The notes under the pieces were generated by a model. The model searched no databases. It was not told where the DNA came from and saw only the letters and a list, made by a program, of their open reading frames with translations. A stretch of 64,000 nt of DNA from the NCBI GenBank assembly GCA_903918045.1, contig CAIXCY010000154.1:1-64000 (forward strand), written 5' to 3'. Both the position numbers and the translations under genes were made by a program. Below, in pieces: positions 7,113-15,701 of the stretch. Origin of the DNA: an uncultured Bacteroidia bacterium (GTDB lineage: Bacteria; Bacteroidota; Bacteroidia; Bacteroidales; Prolixibacteraceae). Each line of letters begins with the position of its first letter. The stretch's first letter is position 1.

Positions 7113-9890
7113 TCAATGGGCAAGAAGCCAATTTTCGGCTGCATCCATCTCAATATCAAGGGGTACATCCAACTTTACAGCATTCTCCATCTCCTGTTTT
7201 ACGATTGTTTTTACCGCTTCGAGTTCAGTTTTTAAGACATCAAAGTTTAACTCATCATGCACCTGAAGGATCATTTTTGAATGTAAACCCTTCTCTTCAA
7301 ATTGCTTATTGATGTTTATCATGGCAACTTTAATGATGTCAGCTGCCGATCCCTGAATTGGTGCGTTGATTGCATTTCGCTCAGCAAAAGCCCTCACTGC
7401 AGCATTTGCAGAGTTGATATCTGCAAGGTACCGTCGTCTTCCCATGATGGTTTCAACATAACCTCTTTCACGAGCCAGAACCAACTGACTGTCCATGTAA
7501 TTCTTGACCATTGAGAAATTGGCAAAGTAGTCATCGATAAGCTGTTTAGCTTCCCCCCTCGGAATATTCAGCCGTTGTGAAAGGCCAAAAGCTGAAATTC
7601 CGTAAAGGATTCCGAAATTGGCTGTTTTGGCTTTGCGCCGCATATCCGAAGTTACTTCGTCGAGGGGAACATTGAAAATCTTAGAAGCTGTAGCAGCATG
7701 AATATCCTCGCCATTGCGGAATGCCTCTGTCATTACGTGATCGCCTGAGACAGCTGCCATAATCCGGAGTTCAATCTGCGAGTAGTCAGCCGATAAAAAA
7801 GTATGTTCATTATCGCTTGGGATAAAGGCCTTCCGGATTTCGCGTCCGGCTTCGTCCCTGATTGGGATATTCTGCAGGTTTGGATTAGTGGAACTTAATC
7901 GTCCGGTGGCTGCAATGGTTTGATTGAATGAGGTGTGTAATTTTCCTGTCTTGGGGTTGATCAGTTTTGGCAATGCCTCAACATAGGTAGAGAGGAGTTT
8001 TTTTAATCCCCGATGTTCCAGTATCTTATTAATAATCGGATGTTTATCCTGCAAATTTACAAGGATCTCCTCACCGGTTGAGTATTGTTTTGTCTTGGTT
8101 TTCTTAGCTTTCGGATCGAGCATCAGCTTCTCAAAAAGAATATATCCGAGCTGTTTTGGCGATGAAATATTGAAATGCTCCCCGGCCAGTTCAATGATGC
8201 TGTTTTCGAGATCAACGATCTGATCACGTAAAATTACCGCATAATCATCCAGCACAATAGGATCAATTTTTAGTCCTGCCAGCTCCATTTGCACAAGGAC
8301 TTTTAGGAGGGGCATTTCAACCTGAGTGAATAGATTTTTTACTTCACTCTTTATGAGTTCCTGGTCCAGTAACGTCTTAAGCTGAAAGGTAATATCTGCA
8401 TCTTCACAAGCATATTCCTTGATCAGTTCCAGATCGACCTGGCGCATGGTCAACTGGTTTTTGCCCCGTTTGCCAATCAGTTCTTCGGTGGCGACTTTTT
8501 TATATCCAAGGTATATCTCACTCAGGTAATCGAGGTTGTGCCGAAGGTCAGGCTGAACCAGATAGTGGGCAACCATGGTATCGAAGTAATCACCTTTTAT
8601 TTGAATGTCATAATGTGAAAGGATCAGAATATCAAATTTCATATTCTGGCCGATTTTCAAAATAGATTCGTTGGCAAATACCCCCTTAAATTCCTGAACG
8701 AGGGTTAATGCTTTTTTCTGATCTGCCGGGACCGGCACATACCAGGCCTCTCCGGTTTTATAAGAAAATGACAATCCGACAAGCTGATCGGAATAGGTAT
8801 CCAAACCGGTTGTTTCAGTATCAAAACAAAACCCCTTTTGCTGTGAAAGTTTTGAAATCAGCTCGGTTATTTTTTCGGGTGAATCCGCAAGTTTATAATT
8901 GTGGTTTGATGATCTGATATCGGTGTGAACTCCCGGAACTTCAGTCTGGGTTTGTTCTCCCATGCTGAAAAGTGTCCCCTGCTCAAATGCCGGAGGAGGA
9001 GTTGGTTCTGCAACTTTTTTTGCTGCCGGCAGAATCCGCTCGGCCAGAGTTCGGAACTCAAGTTCAAGGAAGATCTCACGCAGTCTGTTAATGTCGGGGG
9101 CTGAGAGAATCAGATCTTCTTCATTAAACTCCACAGGTACATCGAGGATGATTTCAGCCAGTTTCCGTGACATCCGAACCTGTTCTTCAAATTGTTCAAG
9201 GCTCTCCTTCTGCTTTCCTTTCAATTTATCAATATTCTGATAGACCCCTTCAACGCTTCCATATTCACCTACAAGCTTCATGGCTGTTTTTGGACCAATC
9301 CCCGGGCAACCGGGAATATTATCGGCGGTGTCACCCATAAGACCCAATACATCAATAACCTGCAAAGGGTGCTGGATCTGAAAATTCTCGCATACCTGTT
9401 CCACTCCCAGGATCTCCATTTCATTTCCAGACCTTTTGGGTTTGTACATGAAGATATTTTTTGATACCAACTGGGCGTAGTCCTTGTCAGGAGTTACCAT
9501 ATAAACCTGGAAGCCCTCCTTCTCGGCGGTTTTAGCTAAGGTTCCGATTACATCATCGGCTTCAAAACCCTCTTTTTCGATAATTGGAATATGATATCCT
9601 TTGATGATTTCGCGGATATAGGGAATAGATTTCCGGATGTCTTCGGGCATTTCATCACGGTGGGCCTTGTATTCCGGGAACATATCGTGTCGGAAGGTGG
9701 GCCCGTGCATATCGAAGGCAATCGCTATATGGGTTGGCTTTTCTTTTTTGAGTATTTCTTCAAGGGTATTTACAAACCCCAGCATTGTTGAGGTATTGAG
9801 CCCTTTGGAGTTGACGCGGGGTGCATTAATGAATGCAAAATAGGAGCGATAAATCAATGCATAAGCATCAAGCAGAAACAATCGGTTCAT
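7113..9890 (-). CDS. polA: DNA polymerase I
   Basis: At 925 residues this is full length for the family. The N-terminal 5'-3' exonuclease (about 1-290) shows LFLLDAYALIYRSYFAF, AFDMHGPTFRHD and DNIPGCPGIGPKTA. The central 3'-5' exonuclease (about 340-510) keeps FDTETTGLD, so proofreading looks intact. The C-terminal polymerase domain carries SADYSQIELR, RRKAKTANFGILYG and the catalytic LQVHDELNFD near the end. It acts in Okazaki fragment maturation and repair in the cytoplasm. It is flanked by intergenic gaps and is probably transcribed alone. Confidence 0.98.
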   Translation of the reverse strand: MNRLFLLDAYALIYRSYFAFINAPRVNSKGLNTSTMLGFVNTLEEILKKEKPTHIAIAFDMHGPTFRHDMFPEYKAHRDEMPEDIRKSIPYIREIIKGYHIPIIEKEGFEADDVIGTLAKTAEKEGFQVYMVTPDKDYAQLVSKNIFMYKPKRSGNEMEILGVEQVCENFQIQHPLQVIDVLGLMGDTADNIPGCPGIGPKTAMKLVGEYGSVEGVYQNIDKLKGKQKESLEQFEEQVRMSRKLAEIILDVPVEFNEEDLILSAPDINRLREIFLELEFRTLAERILPAAKKVAEPTPPPAFEQGTLFSMGEQTQTEVPGVHTDIRSSNHNYKLADSPEKITELISKLSQQKGFCFDTETTGLDTYSDQLVGLSFSYKTGEAWYVPVPADQKKALTLVQEFKGVFANESILKIGQNMKFDILILSHYDIQIKGDYFDTMVAHYLVQPDLRHNLDYLSEIYLGYKKVATEELIGKRGKNQLTMRQVDLELIKEYACEDADITFQLKTLLDQELIKSEVKNLFTQVEMPLLKVLVQMELAGLKIDPIVLDDYAVILRDQIVDLENSIIELAGEHFNISSPKQLGYILFEKLMLDPKAKKTKTKQYSTGEEILVNLQDKHPIINKILEHRGLKKLLSTYVEALPKLINPKTGKLHTSFNQTIAATGRLSSTNPNLQNIPIRDEAGREIRKAFIPSDNEHTFLSADYSQIELRIMAAVSGDHVMTEAFRNGEDIHAATASKIFNVPLDEVTSDMRRKAKTANFGILYGISAFGLSQRLNIPRGEAKQLIDDYFANFSMVKNYMDSQLVLARERGYVETIMGRRRYLADINSANAAVRAFAERNAINAPIQGSAADIIKVAMININKQFEEKGLHSKMILQVHDELNFDVLKTELEAVKTIVKQEMENAVKLDVPLDIEMDAAENWLLAH

Positions 9891-9915
9891 GGCAAATAAT
9901 TAATTTAGAAGGAAT

Positions 9916-9923
9916 CAAAACTA
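9916..9923 (-). promoter_or_regulatory. Possible -7 box of the polA promoter
   Basis: On the minus strand this reads TAGTTTTG, matching the Bacteroidota -7 consensus TAnnTTTG, 26 bases before the polA start. No convincing -33 TTTG was found about 20 bases upstream, so this is weak. Confidence 0.3.
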
Positions 9924-10039
9924 CATAAAATTAAATTGAATTTTGTGTTTTGGATTGGGAAACCACCATCGCGCTGAAGTAAAATTAATGTTTACCTTTG
10001 GCCGGTTGTAAAATAGAGTAAGCATACAATTTTTAAAGC

Positions 10040-11014
10040 ATGTCATCTAAAGACCTGATAATTGCCCCAATTCGGGAGGAGCTTGTAAACTTTGAGCCGT
10101 TTTTTAAGAAAGCGACAAAGAGTGATTTGCCCCTTTTAAGTAATATCATCAACTATATTTTGCGTCGCAAGGGGAAACAGATGCGACCAATGCTCGTTTT
10201 TCTGACCGCTAAGTTGAATGGAGAATTCAATGAACGGACCTATCATGCAGCTTTGACGATTGAATTATTGCATACTGCTACCCTAGTTCATGATGATGTT
10301 GTGGACGATTCGTATCAGCGACGCGGTTTCTTTTCGGTGAATGCCGTTTGGAAAAATAAGATTGCGGTACTTGTCGGAGATTTTATTCTGGCAATGGGGA
10401 TGCTTTGGTCAATCGATCATAAAGATTACGATATACTTGGTCATATCAGCACAGCAGTTAAAGATATGAGTGAGGGGGAGATTCTTCAAATTGAGAAAGC
10501 CCGGAAGCTTGATATTACTGAAGAGGTTTATTTTGAGATCATCCGGAAGAAAACAGCATCGTTGCTGGCCACCAGTGCCGCAGTTGGAACATGTTCTGTG
10601 ACTGCTGACGCTCAAATTATTGAGCAGATGAGGCTGATGGGAGAATATGCAGGGATGGCTTTTCAGATTAAGGATGATCTTTTTGATTACCAGAAATCAA
10701 ACCTTATCGGAAAACCTACCGGGAATGACCTTCATGAAAAGAAAATCACACTTCCGTTAATTCATGCCTTAAACCATGTAGGAAGCAGCGAAAAATCACG
10801 AATTCTTAAGATTGTAAGAAAGCGGACAAAATCTGCAGATGACCTCCGTGAAGTGGGAGAGTTTGTAGGGTTAAACGGAGGCTTCACTTATGCTGAACAG
10901 ATTATGCATCAATATAAAGAGAAGGCTATCGGACAGCTCGCACTCTATCCCGATTGTGAAGTGAAAACAGCGCTTGTGGAATATATCAATTACATCATTT
11001 CGCGCGTAAGCTGA
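10040..11014 (+). CDS. ispB: Trans-polyprenyl diphosphate synthase
   Basis: A 324-residue isoprenoid chain-elongating synthase. The first Asp-rich motif is HDDVVDDS (about residues 83-90) and the second is IKDDLFDY (about 211-218); RRKGKQMRP is the family's isopentenyl-diphosphate-binding motif. These enzymes make the all-trans side chain of menaquinone in Bacteroidota. It is divergent from polA and convergent with deoC (3-bp gap to the deoC stop). The exact chain length cannot be read safely; the octaprenyl-type name is by homology. Confidence 0.93.
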   Translation: MSSKDLIIAPIREELVNFEPFFKKATKSDLPLLSNIINYILRRKGKQMRPMLVFLTAKLNGEFNERTYHAALTIELLHTATLVHDDVVDDSYQRRGFFSVNAVWKNKIAVLVGDFILAMGMLWSIDHKDYDILGHISTAVKDMSEGEILQIEKARKLDITEEVYFEIIRKKTASLLATSAAVGTCSVTADAQIIEQMRLMGEYAGMAFQIKDDLFDYQKSNLIGKPTGNDLHEKKITLPLIHALNHVGSSEKSRILKIVRKRTKSADDLREVGEFVGLNGGFTYAEQIMHQYKEKAIGQLALYPDCEVKTALVEYINYIISRVS

Positions 11015-11017
11015 ATT

Positions 11018-11887
11018 CTAAAAATAAATAATTTTTTCTCCTTTAATGGAGGTTAGCAGGTTATTTGCCAGACGGCTTGCTCCTATTCTGAAAAGCTTAT
11101 TATTCAGCCATTCATCTCCAAGTACCTCTTTTACGATTGAAATATAGATCAACGAGTCGGTAGTTTCAACAATTCCACCCGCCGCTTTAAATCCAACTTT
11201 TATACCGGTTTTTTGGAAATAGCTTTTTATGGCGTGACACATGACAAATGCCGCTCCAGGTGTGGCAGCCGGCTCCATTTTCCCGGTTGAGGTTTTGATA
11301 AAATCGGCACCACCCTCCATTGCCAAAAGGGAGGCTTTCCAGATATTAGAATAATTATTCAAGGCTCCGGTTTCAAGAATCACTTTTAGATGTGCGGTAT
11401 CACACGCTTTTTTTAAGGTTGAAACTTCATGAACCGCAGCGAGGTAATCCTCCGAAAGAAAATTTCCCAGGTTAAGTACAATATCAATTTCGTTTGCCCC
11501 TTTGCCTACTGCCATCATGGTCTCGAGCACTTTTACGTCCAGAAAAGTCTGTGAAGAAGGGAATCCAGCCGAGACTGATGCAAGCTGTACTCCGTTTGCC
11601 CGAAGTGACTTCTTAACTGATTCTACAATTGAGGGGTATACGCATATTGCTGCAACGTTGGGCAAACCGGGAAATGTCTCCGGGAAACCGGTAACCTTCG
11701 TAGCTATCTGCTCACCCTGAAGATAAGAGTCTGTTGAATTCAGTGTTGTCAGATCGATGCATGAGAGTGCCAGTTTATACCATTGATCGGTTTTAAGGTC
11801 GGCTGAACTTTTAGTAATGCCGGCAACTGCTTCATCTACATCATTATCGTTAAAGTTCTGATTTATTGTCTCGAATAAAAAGTTCAT
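11018..11887 (-). CDS. deoC: Deoxyribose-phosphate aldolase
   Basis: A 289-residue TIM-barrel aldolase that splits 2-deoxy-D-ribose 5-phosphate into glyceraldehyde 3-phosphate and acetaldehyde in deoxynucleoside breakdown. The Schiff-base lysine lies in DFIKTSTGK; KVGFKAAGGI and NEIDIVLNLG are further family motifs. Length fits the long (E. coli-like) form. It is the first of several minus-strand genes running to about 12.75 kb, but a 70-bp gap to the MazG-like gene makes a shared transcript uncertain. Confidence 0.95.
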   Translation of the reverse strand: MNFLFETINQNFNDNDVDEAVAGITKSSADLKTDQWYKLALSCIDLTTLNSTDSYLQGEQIATKVTGFPETFPGLPNVAAICVYPSIVESVKKSLRANGVQLASVSAGFPSSQTFLDVKVLETMMAVGKGANEIDIVLNLGNFLSEDYLAAVHEVSTLKKACDTAHLKVILETGALNNYSNIWKASLLAMEGGADFIKTSTGKMEPAATPGAAFVMCHAIKSYFQKTGIKVGFKAAGGIVETTDSLIYISIVKEVLGDEWLNNKLFRIGASRLANNLLTSIKGEKIIYF

Positions 11888-11957
11888 TGGGAGTTTTTTT
11901 GAAATTTTGTTGAGGTTGAGCGATTATTACAAAATTTAATATGACCTTATTTTATAC

Positions 11958-12299
11958 CTATCCGATCAATTTTTCATTATTCAAATGACGAAGTTGATCC
12001 CGATCAGTCTTTTTTGCAATATTTTTTGACAGCGCTTCAGTCAGGTCAACTCCAGTCTGATTGGCAAGGCATAGAAGCACCCAAAGTACATCGGCCAGTT
12101 CATCGGCCAGATTATCTTCGGCTTCACCTTTCTTAAACGATTGATCACCATATTTCCGTGCAATAACCCGCGCCACTTCGCCCACCTCTTCGGTTAGAAT
12201 TGCCATATTGGTAAGTTCGCTAAAATATCTCACGCCATATTTTGTAATCCAATCATGAACCGCTGACTGGGCATCACGGATTGTAATATCTTCTGTCAT
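11958..12299 (-). CDS. MazG-like nucleotide pyrophosphohydrolase
   Basis: A small (113-residue) all-helical MazG-type protein. The metal-binding pattern is visible as LTEEVGEVARVIARK and, downstream, DELADVLWVLLCL, the ExxE...ExxD arrangement. The family hydrolyses (d)NTPs to the monophosphate and pyrophosphate. Its start codon overlaps the dtd stop codon by 4 bp (ATGA type), so the two are translationally coupled. This fits a shared quality-control role, but the substrate is unknown. Confidence 0.9.
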   Translation of the reverse strand: MTEDITIRDAQSAVHDWITKYGVRYFSELTNMAILTEEVGEVARVIARKYGDQSFKKGEAEDNLADELADVLWVLLCLANQTGVDLTEALSKNIAKKTDRDQLRHLNNEKLIG

Positions 12300-12751
12300 A
12301 AATCTTTGTTTTTCGAATCAATAATTATCGTAACCGGACCATCATTAATCAGCTGAACCATCATCATGGTGCCAAATTCGCCGGTCTGAACCGCTCTGCC
12401 CAAATTTTCGGAGAGGGTTTGCACGAAATTGTTATAGAGAGGAACAGCTATTTCGGGAGATGCCGCATTAATATAGGATGGACGATTGCCCTTTTTTGTT
12501 TTGGCGTGAAGAGTAAACTGACTGACGGCAAGAATTTCACCATCAATATCTTTCACCGACAGGTTCATCACCCCCTGAGCGTCGTCAAAGATCCGGAGTT
12601 GAATAATTTTCTTGATGGTCCAATCCAAATCTTCGCGCGTATCTTCGCTTTCGAAACCCACCAATACAAGAAGCCCCTGCTTAATTGAGGATTTTAATGA
12701 ATCATCAATAGATACTGAAGCCTCTGAAACGCGCTGAATAACAACTCTCAT
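12296..12751 (-). CDS. dtd: D-aminoacyl-tRNA deacylase
   Basis: At 151 residues this is the standard DTD length. It begins MRVVIQRVSEASV and carries both signature elements: SQFTL (active site) and NDGPVT, the Gly-cisPro selectivity motif. It removes D-amino acids and glycine mischarged on tRNA. The downstream MazG-like gene overlaps it by 4 bp. Confidence 0.97.
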   Translation of the reverse strand: MRVVIQRVSEASVSIDDSLKSSIKQGLLVLVGFESEDTREDLDWTIKKIIQLRIFDDAQGVMNLSVKDIDGEILAVSQFTLHAKTKKGNRPSYINAASPEIAVPLYNNFVQTLSENLGRAVQTGEFGTMMMVQLINDGPVTIIIDSKNKDL

Positions 12752-12796
12752 AAATCAGATTTGAATTCAAATTTAACAAAATTTCAATTCGAAGGT

Positions 12797-13240
12797 TTAC
12801 ATCACCATTTTCATAAACCCAATAATGGCAATATAGCGGGCGATTTTTCCAATGATCATGAAAAACAGGGTAAAGAAGGGGGAGATGCGAAAGAAGCCTA
12901 ATCCAAGGATTACCACATCACCGATGATGGGAACAAACGAGAGGGAAGCTGCCACCGATCCATACCGCTTCAATCGGGGAAGGATGGCATGGATTTTTTC
13001 CGGTTTTACTTTAGCATATTTTTCAATCCACTCCATTTTGCCCAGATAGCCCAGGTAGTAAATTGATACTCCGCCTAAGGTATTTCCTGCAGTAGCCATG
13101 ATAAGAGAACTCGTTACATCAAATCCTGAATAAATCAGCAAGGAGAGGACCGCCTCTGAATTGAACGGGAAGATTGAACCCGAAAGGAAGCCGGCAAGGA
13201 AAAGCCCGAATAGCCCGTAATGGTAAAAGAAATCGATCAT
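12797..13240 (-). CDS. DedA/YqaA-like small membrane protein
   Basis: A 147-residue hydrophobic protein with about four membrane segments and the VTT/DedA-type features FLAGFLSGSIFPFNSEA and ATAGNTLGGVSIYYLG. The YqaA subfamily is this short. DedA proteins are implicated in lipid transport across the inner membrane; the role of YqaA-type members is less clear. It stands 45 bp upstream of dtd on the same strand. Confidence 0.85.
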   Translation of the reverse strand: MIDFFYHYGLFGLFLAGFLSGSIFPFNSEAVLSLLIYSGFDVTSSLIMATAGNTLGGVSIYYLGYLGKMEWIEKYAKVKPEKIHAILPRLKRYGSVAASLSFVPIIGDVVILGLGFFRISPFFTLFFMIIGKIARYIAIIGFMKMVM

Positions 13241-13270
13241 AAGGGGGGCAAAGGTAATCGATTTTATCCA

Positions 13271-13304
13271 AAAAATAAGGGAAGCAGTTTAATCTACTTC
13301 CCTT
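13271..13304 (-). terminator. Intrinsic terminator after hexokinase
   Basis: Read on the minus strand, AAGGGAAG (13304-13297) pairs with CTTCCCTT (13284-13277), an 8-bp stem followed directly by ATTTTTT. It lies 23 bp past the hexokinase stop codon. Confidence 0.75.
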
Positions 13305-13326
13305 TAATAGATTATATGATAGTAAA

Positions 13327-14535
13327 TTAAGAAAGAGCCGCAATTCCTGATCCAATCATATTCGCGCTTTCGATATTGGCAATATTCACTTTTATCTTTT
13401 TGTGTCCCATTTCGAAGATTAACTCTCTTAAAGTGCTTTTTACAATTTTATTATAGTCTTTACAACCTGAAACTTCGCTCCAGAAAAGGCTACCTTCAGC
13501 GGTTATCCTTACTTTTTTGATTTTTTTATCGTGTGTTGCAAGCAGGTCAACTAATCCGGCAAGAGATGCGGCAACTAATTTTGCAGACCGCTTATAGATC
13601 TCTTTTGCAACTTTTACCTGTTTCTTTTTATGCTTGTCAGATCCGTTTATAAGATCAGTAAGCGCTTTTCCATCAGTAGTTTCATCAAATCCATCTTCAG
13701 GGAATACCTCTCTGAGGATTTGTCCGATATACATTCCGGAAACTGCTTTTTCGAAGCGCTGGGCACCTTTATTATCCGATTTTTCATCAACAGCTTCATC
13801 ATATTTGGTCAGATGGGGCGGATTGAAATTGCCCGATTCGAGATTAACCGGTGTGAGCCCTTTCCAGTTCAGCGCGGGGTCGATTTTAGGGATTTGGTCG
13901 GCATTTACAAATGCAGCCATATTGGTTCCGGTTCCAACGATCAAACCGATATAAGCATCAAATTTCGGATTGGTTAATCCGGCAAAGAGGGAGGCAACGG
14001 TATCATTTATCACTTTTATCCCTGTAAATTCTCCTTTACCCTTGGCATTCAGGATATCCAGAAGCGGTTTCCCAACCGGATTCCCGATCATCTCTTTAAT
14101 ATCCATTCCTTTTGTCCAACGAATCAGTTCTGCATCGCCATTTGGCAAACATTCAGCCGGATAAGAAAAACAGTAGCCGATAGGCGCCTTAGCCGGTATT
14201 TCGATTTCATCGACAAATTCTGATTGTTTCGCTAAAAGATCCTCTTGTGAAAAGCCTTTGGTTGTAGTTGAGGAAAGTTCTCGGCCACTTGACTTTTCAG
14301 GGCTTATTGTGGCAACACCGTCAGCAAAATTAATGACTGCTGCACGATAATTCGTTCCGCCCCAGTCCAGAACAATGGCCTGTCCTTCAGCGCCAGCAGA
14401 GATGGGATGGATGTAAGTAGGGATACTTTTTACTTCGGTGTTGTCATTTTTTAAACCGGTGTTGATTTTTTCCCCAAGATTGAGGGCAATCTCTTTTAAT
14501 TGTGAAGTTTTGAGTTTGAATTCGTTCTTTTTCAT
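13327..14535 (-). CDS. Hexokinase (eukaryotic-type family)
   Basis: A 402-residue sugar kinase of the hexokinase family rather than the bacterial ROK/Glk type. The phosphate-1 loop appears as LDWGGTNYRAAV and the phosphate-2/adenosine region as GLIVGTGTNMAAFV; ...PIGYCFSYPAEC is the family's substrate-domain motif. It phosphorylates glucose or related hexoses with ATP in the cytoplasm. Bacteroidota commonly use this type. Its start codon directly abuts a 94-bp leader that is repeated ahead of ybaK (42693-42786), with a small ORF overlapping the start by ATGA. A terminator follows, so it is probably monocistronic. Confidence 0.93.
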   Translation of the reverse strand: MKKNEFKLKTSQLKEIALNLGEKINTGLKNDNTEVKSIPTYIHPISAGAEGQAIVLDWGGTNYRAAVINFADGVATISPEKSSGRELSSTTTKGFSQEDLLAKQSEFVDEIEIPAKAPIGYCFSYPAECLPNGDAELIRWTKGMDIKEMIGNPVGKPLLDILNAKGKGEFTGIKVINDTVASLFAGLTNPKFDAYIGLIVGTGTNMAAFVNADQIPKIDPALNWKGLTPVNLESGNFNPPHLTKYDEAVDEKSDNKGAQRFEKAVSGMYIGQILREVFPEDGFDETTDGKALTDLINGSDKHKKKQVKVAKEIYKRSAKLVAASLAGLVDLLATHDKKIKKVRITAEGSLFWSEVSGCKDYNKIVKSTLRELIFEMGHKKIKVNIANIESANMIGSGIAALS

Positions 14536-14624
14536 CCGTATATAATTTGTTTTTTAATTGCCGGATGGAACTCGCATGTGAAATATTCATCCGTATTTGT
14601 GTTTGCCGAACATGCTCGTTTCAT
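14531..14624 (-). repeat. 94-bp duplicated leader, copy A (upstream of hexokinase)
   Basis: This stretch matches 42693-42786 without gaps, 86 of 94 bases identical. In both places it ends exactly at the start codon of a minus-strand gene, yet the two genes are unrelated. Read on the minus strand it contains CGGATG and CATCCG arms enclosing a UUC/GAG inner pair, so a hairpin can form. The function is unknown: leader RNA, mobile promoter-bearing element or upstream ORF. Confidence 0.75.
14532..14624 (-). CDS. Possible 30-residue upstream ORF in the duplicated leader
   Basis: ATG at 14624 opens a 30-codon frame (starts MKRACSANTNTDEYF, ends KKQIIYG) whose TGA overlaps the hexokinase ATG as ATGA, so translational coupling is possible. 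The homologous leader before ybaK encodes a 28-residue relative (MKRASSANTNTDEYL...). Only two of the eight differences between the copies are synonymous, so selection on the peptide is not evident. It may be translated without a product-level function. Confidence 0.35.
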   Translation of the reverse strand: MKRACSANTNTDEYFTCEFHPAIKKQIIYG

Positions 14625-14687
14625 TATGATGATTTTAGATTTTTCCGTACAGTCAAAGATATTAAAAAGTAATGATATGCACAGCTA

Positions 14688-15194
14688 TTAGCCCTTATTG
14701 TTTTTAATGGTTCTCCAAGCTTTGAGCTTCGACTCCCATTTTATGGCATGTGCCGGACTTGTTGAGGGCATCACCTGATTTGACAGGATTACGTCCGAAA
14801 AATATTTTTTAAAGTATCCCTGTGCACCCTTTCCGTTGAAAATAATCCTGGAGATATTCTGATGAATTAATAAAAACTCCCTTAGATCATTCGGCTGTTC
14901 AGTTCGGATATCTATATCAAGACTGGAATGCCTGGTACATGTTTCCAATACATCCCAGAGGGCGATCCTATTTTGTAAAAGTAATTCTCTTCGGATCTGA
15001 TTTTCGTCTGAAAATGGGTGATTAAATAGTATAAACATAATCTTCCAGAAAGAATTTTGAGGGTGGGCATAATAGGCACCCTTTCTGAGCGATTCTTTTC
15101 CAGGCATTGTGCCTAAAATCAGCACCTTACTATGAATATTCGCGATTGGAGCAAAGGAATAAATTGGTGAATCAGATAACACCGTATTTTTCAT
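14688..15194 (-). CDS. DNA-deoxyinosine (hypoxanthine) glycosylase, UDG superfamily
   Basis: A 168-residue protein from the internal ATG at 15194; a frame extending to 15239 adds 15 non-conserved residues and was not preferred. It has the uracil-DNA-glycosylase-superfamily motif LILGTMPGKESLRKGAYYAHPQNSFW and a C-terminal VMPSTSPAHA, which match the family-6 hypoxanthine-DNA glycosylases. It should remove deaminated bases and start base excision repair in the cytoplasm. It stands apart from its neighbours. Confidence 0.85.
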   Translation of the reverse strand: MKNTVLSDSPIYSFAPIANIHSKVLILGTMPGKESLRKGAYYAHPQNSFWKIMFILFNHPFSDENQIRRELLLQNRIALWDVLETCTRHSSLDIDIRTEQPNDLREFLLIHQNISRIIFNGKGAQGYFKKYFSDVILSNQVMPSTSPAHAIKWESKLKAWRTIKNNKG

Positions 15195-15298
15195 CGAATT
15201 AATATAAAAAGGGAGTATGAACCCTGATGATAAGGTCAAAGATAAGGCATAAACGGAAAAGATAATTCCTAAAACCTTCAGAACGTGCTGATTTTATT

Positions 15299-15306
15299 TA
15301 ATTTTG
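15299..15306 (+). promoter_or_regulatory. Possible -7 box of the rbfA promoter
   Basis: TAATTTTG fits the Bacteroidota -7 consensus TAnnTTTG and lies 18 bases before the rbfA ATG. A -33 element is not obvious. Confidence 0.35.
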
Positions 15307-15324
15307 CATTAAATAAACATTAAA

Positions 15325-15666
15325 ATGGAACAGTATTCAACAAGACAAAATAAGATCGGAAGGTTAATTCAGAAAGAGTTGAGTGAACTTTTACGCCGTG
15401 ATACCAATATTTTAGCAAAGGGGAGGATTCTCTCTTTAACCATTGTGAGAGTTACACGCGATATATCTCAAGCTAAATGTTACCTGAGCATCTTCCCTTC
15501 AGCAGGTGCTGAGCAGGTACTTGCCGATATAAAACTGCATAAAAACAAATTAAGAGGTGAACTTGGAAATATTGTCCGATTTCAGCTGAGGCATGTTCCG
15601 GAACTTGAATTTTACCTGGATGACAGCCTCGATTACATCGAAAAGATTGATAAGCTTTTACATTAA
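15325..15666 (+). CDS. rbfA: Ribosome-binding factor A
   Basis: 113 residues, the usual RbfA length, with the KH-like fold. Recognisable parts are the start EQYSTRQNKIGRLIQKEL, VTRDISQAKCYLS and the C-terminal LRHVPELEFYLDDSLDY. It assists 16S rRNA 5'-end maturation of the 30S subunit and matters in the cold. A permease gene follows 35 bp downstream on the same strand. Confidence 0.95.
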   Translation: MEQYSTRQNKIGRLIQKELSELLRRDTNILAKGRILSLTIVRVTRDISQAKCYLSIFPSAGAEQVLADIKLHKNKLRGELGNIVRFQLRHVPELEFYLDDSLDYIEKIDKLLH

Positions 15667-15701
15667 GACCTCTCTTTAACCCCATCTGTTATTGTACAAG
15701 A

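Noticed and set aside
7302-9843. Plus-strand frames within polA
   Set aside because: They are shadow frames opposite a strongly conserved gene; no domain or composition support.
15240-15324. tRNA or small RNA in short gaps across the window
   Set aside because: I looked for cloverleaf-type sequences and known RNA motifs in the gaps and found none that I could support by eye; a dedicated scan with tRNA and Rfam models would be decisive.
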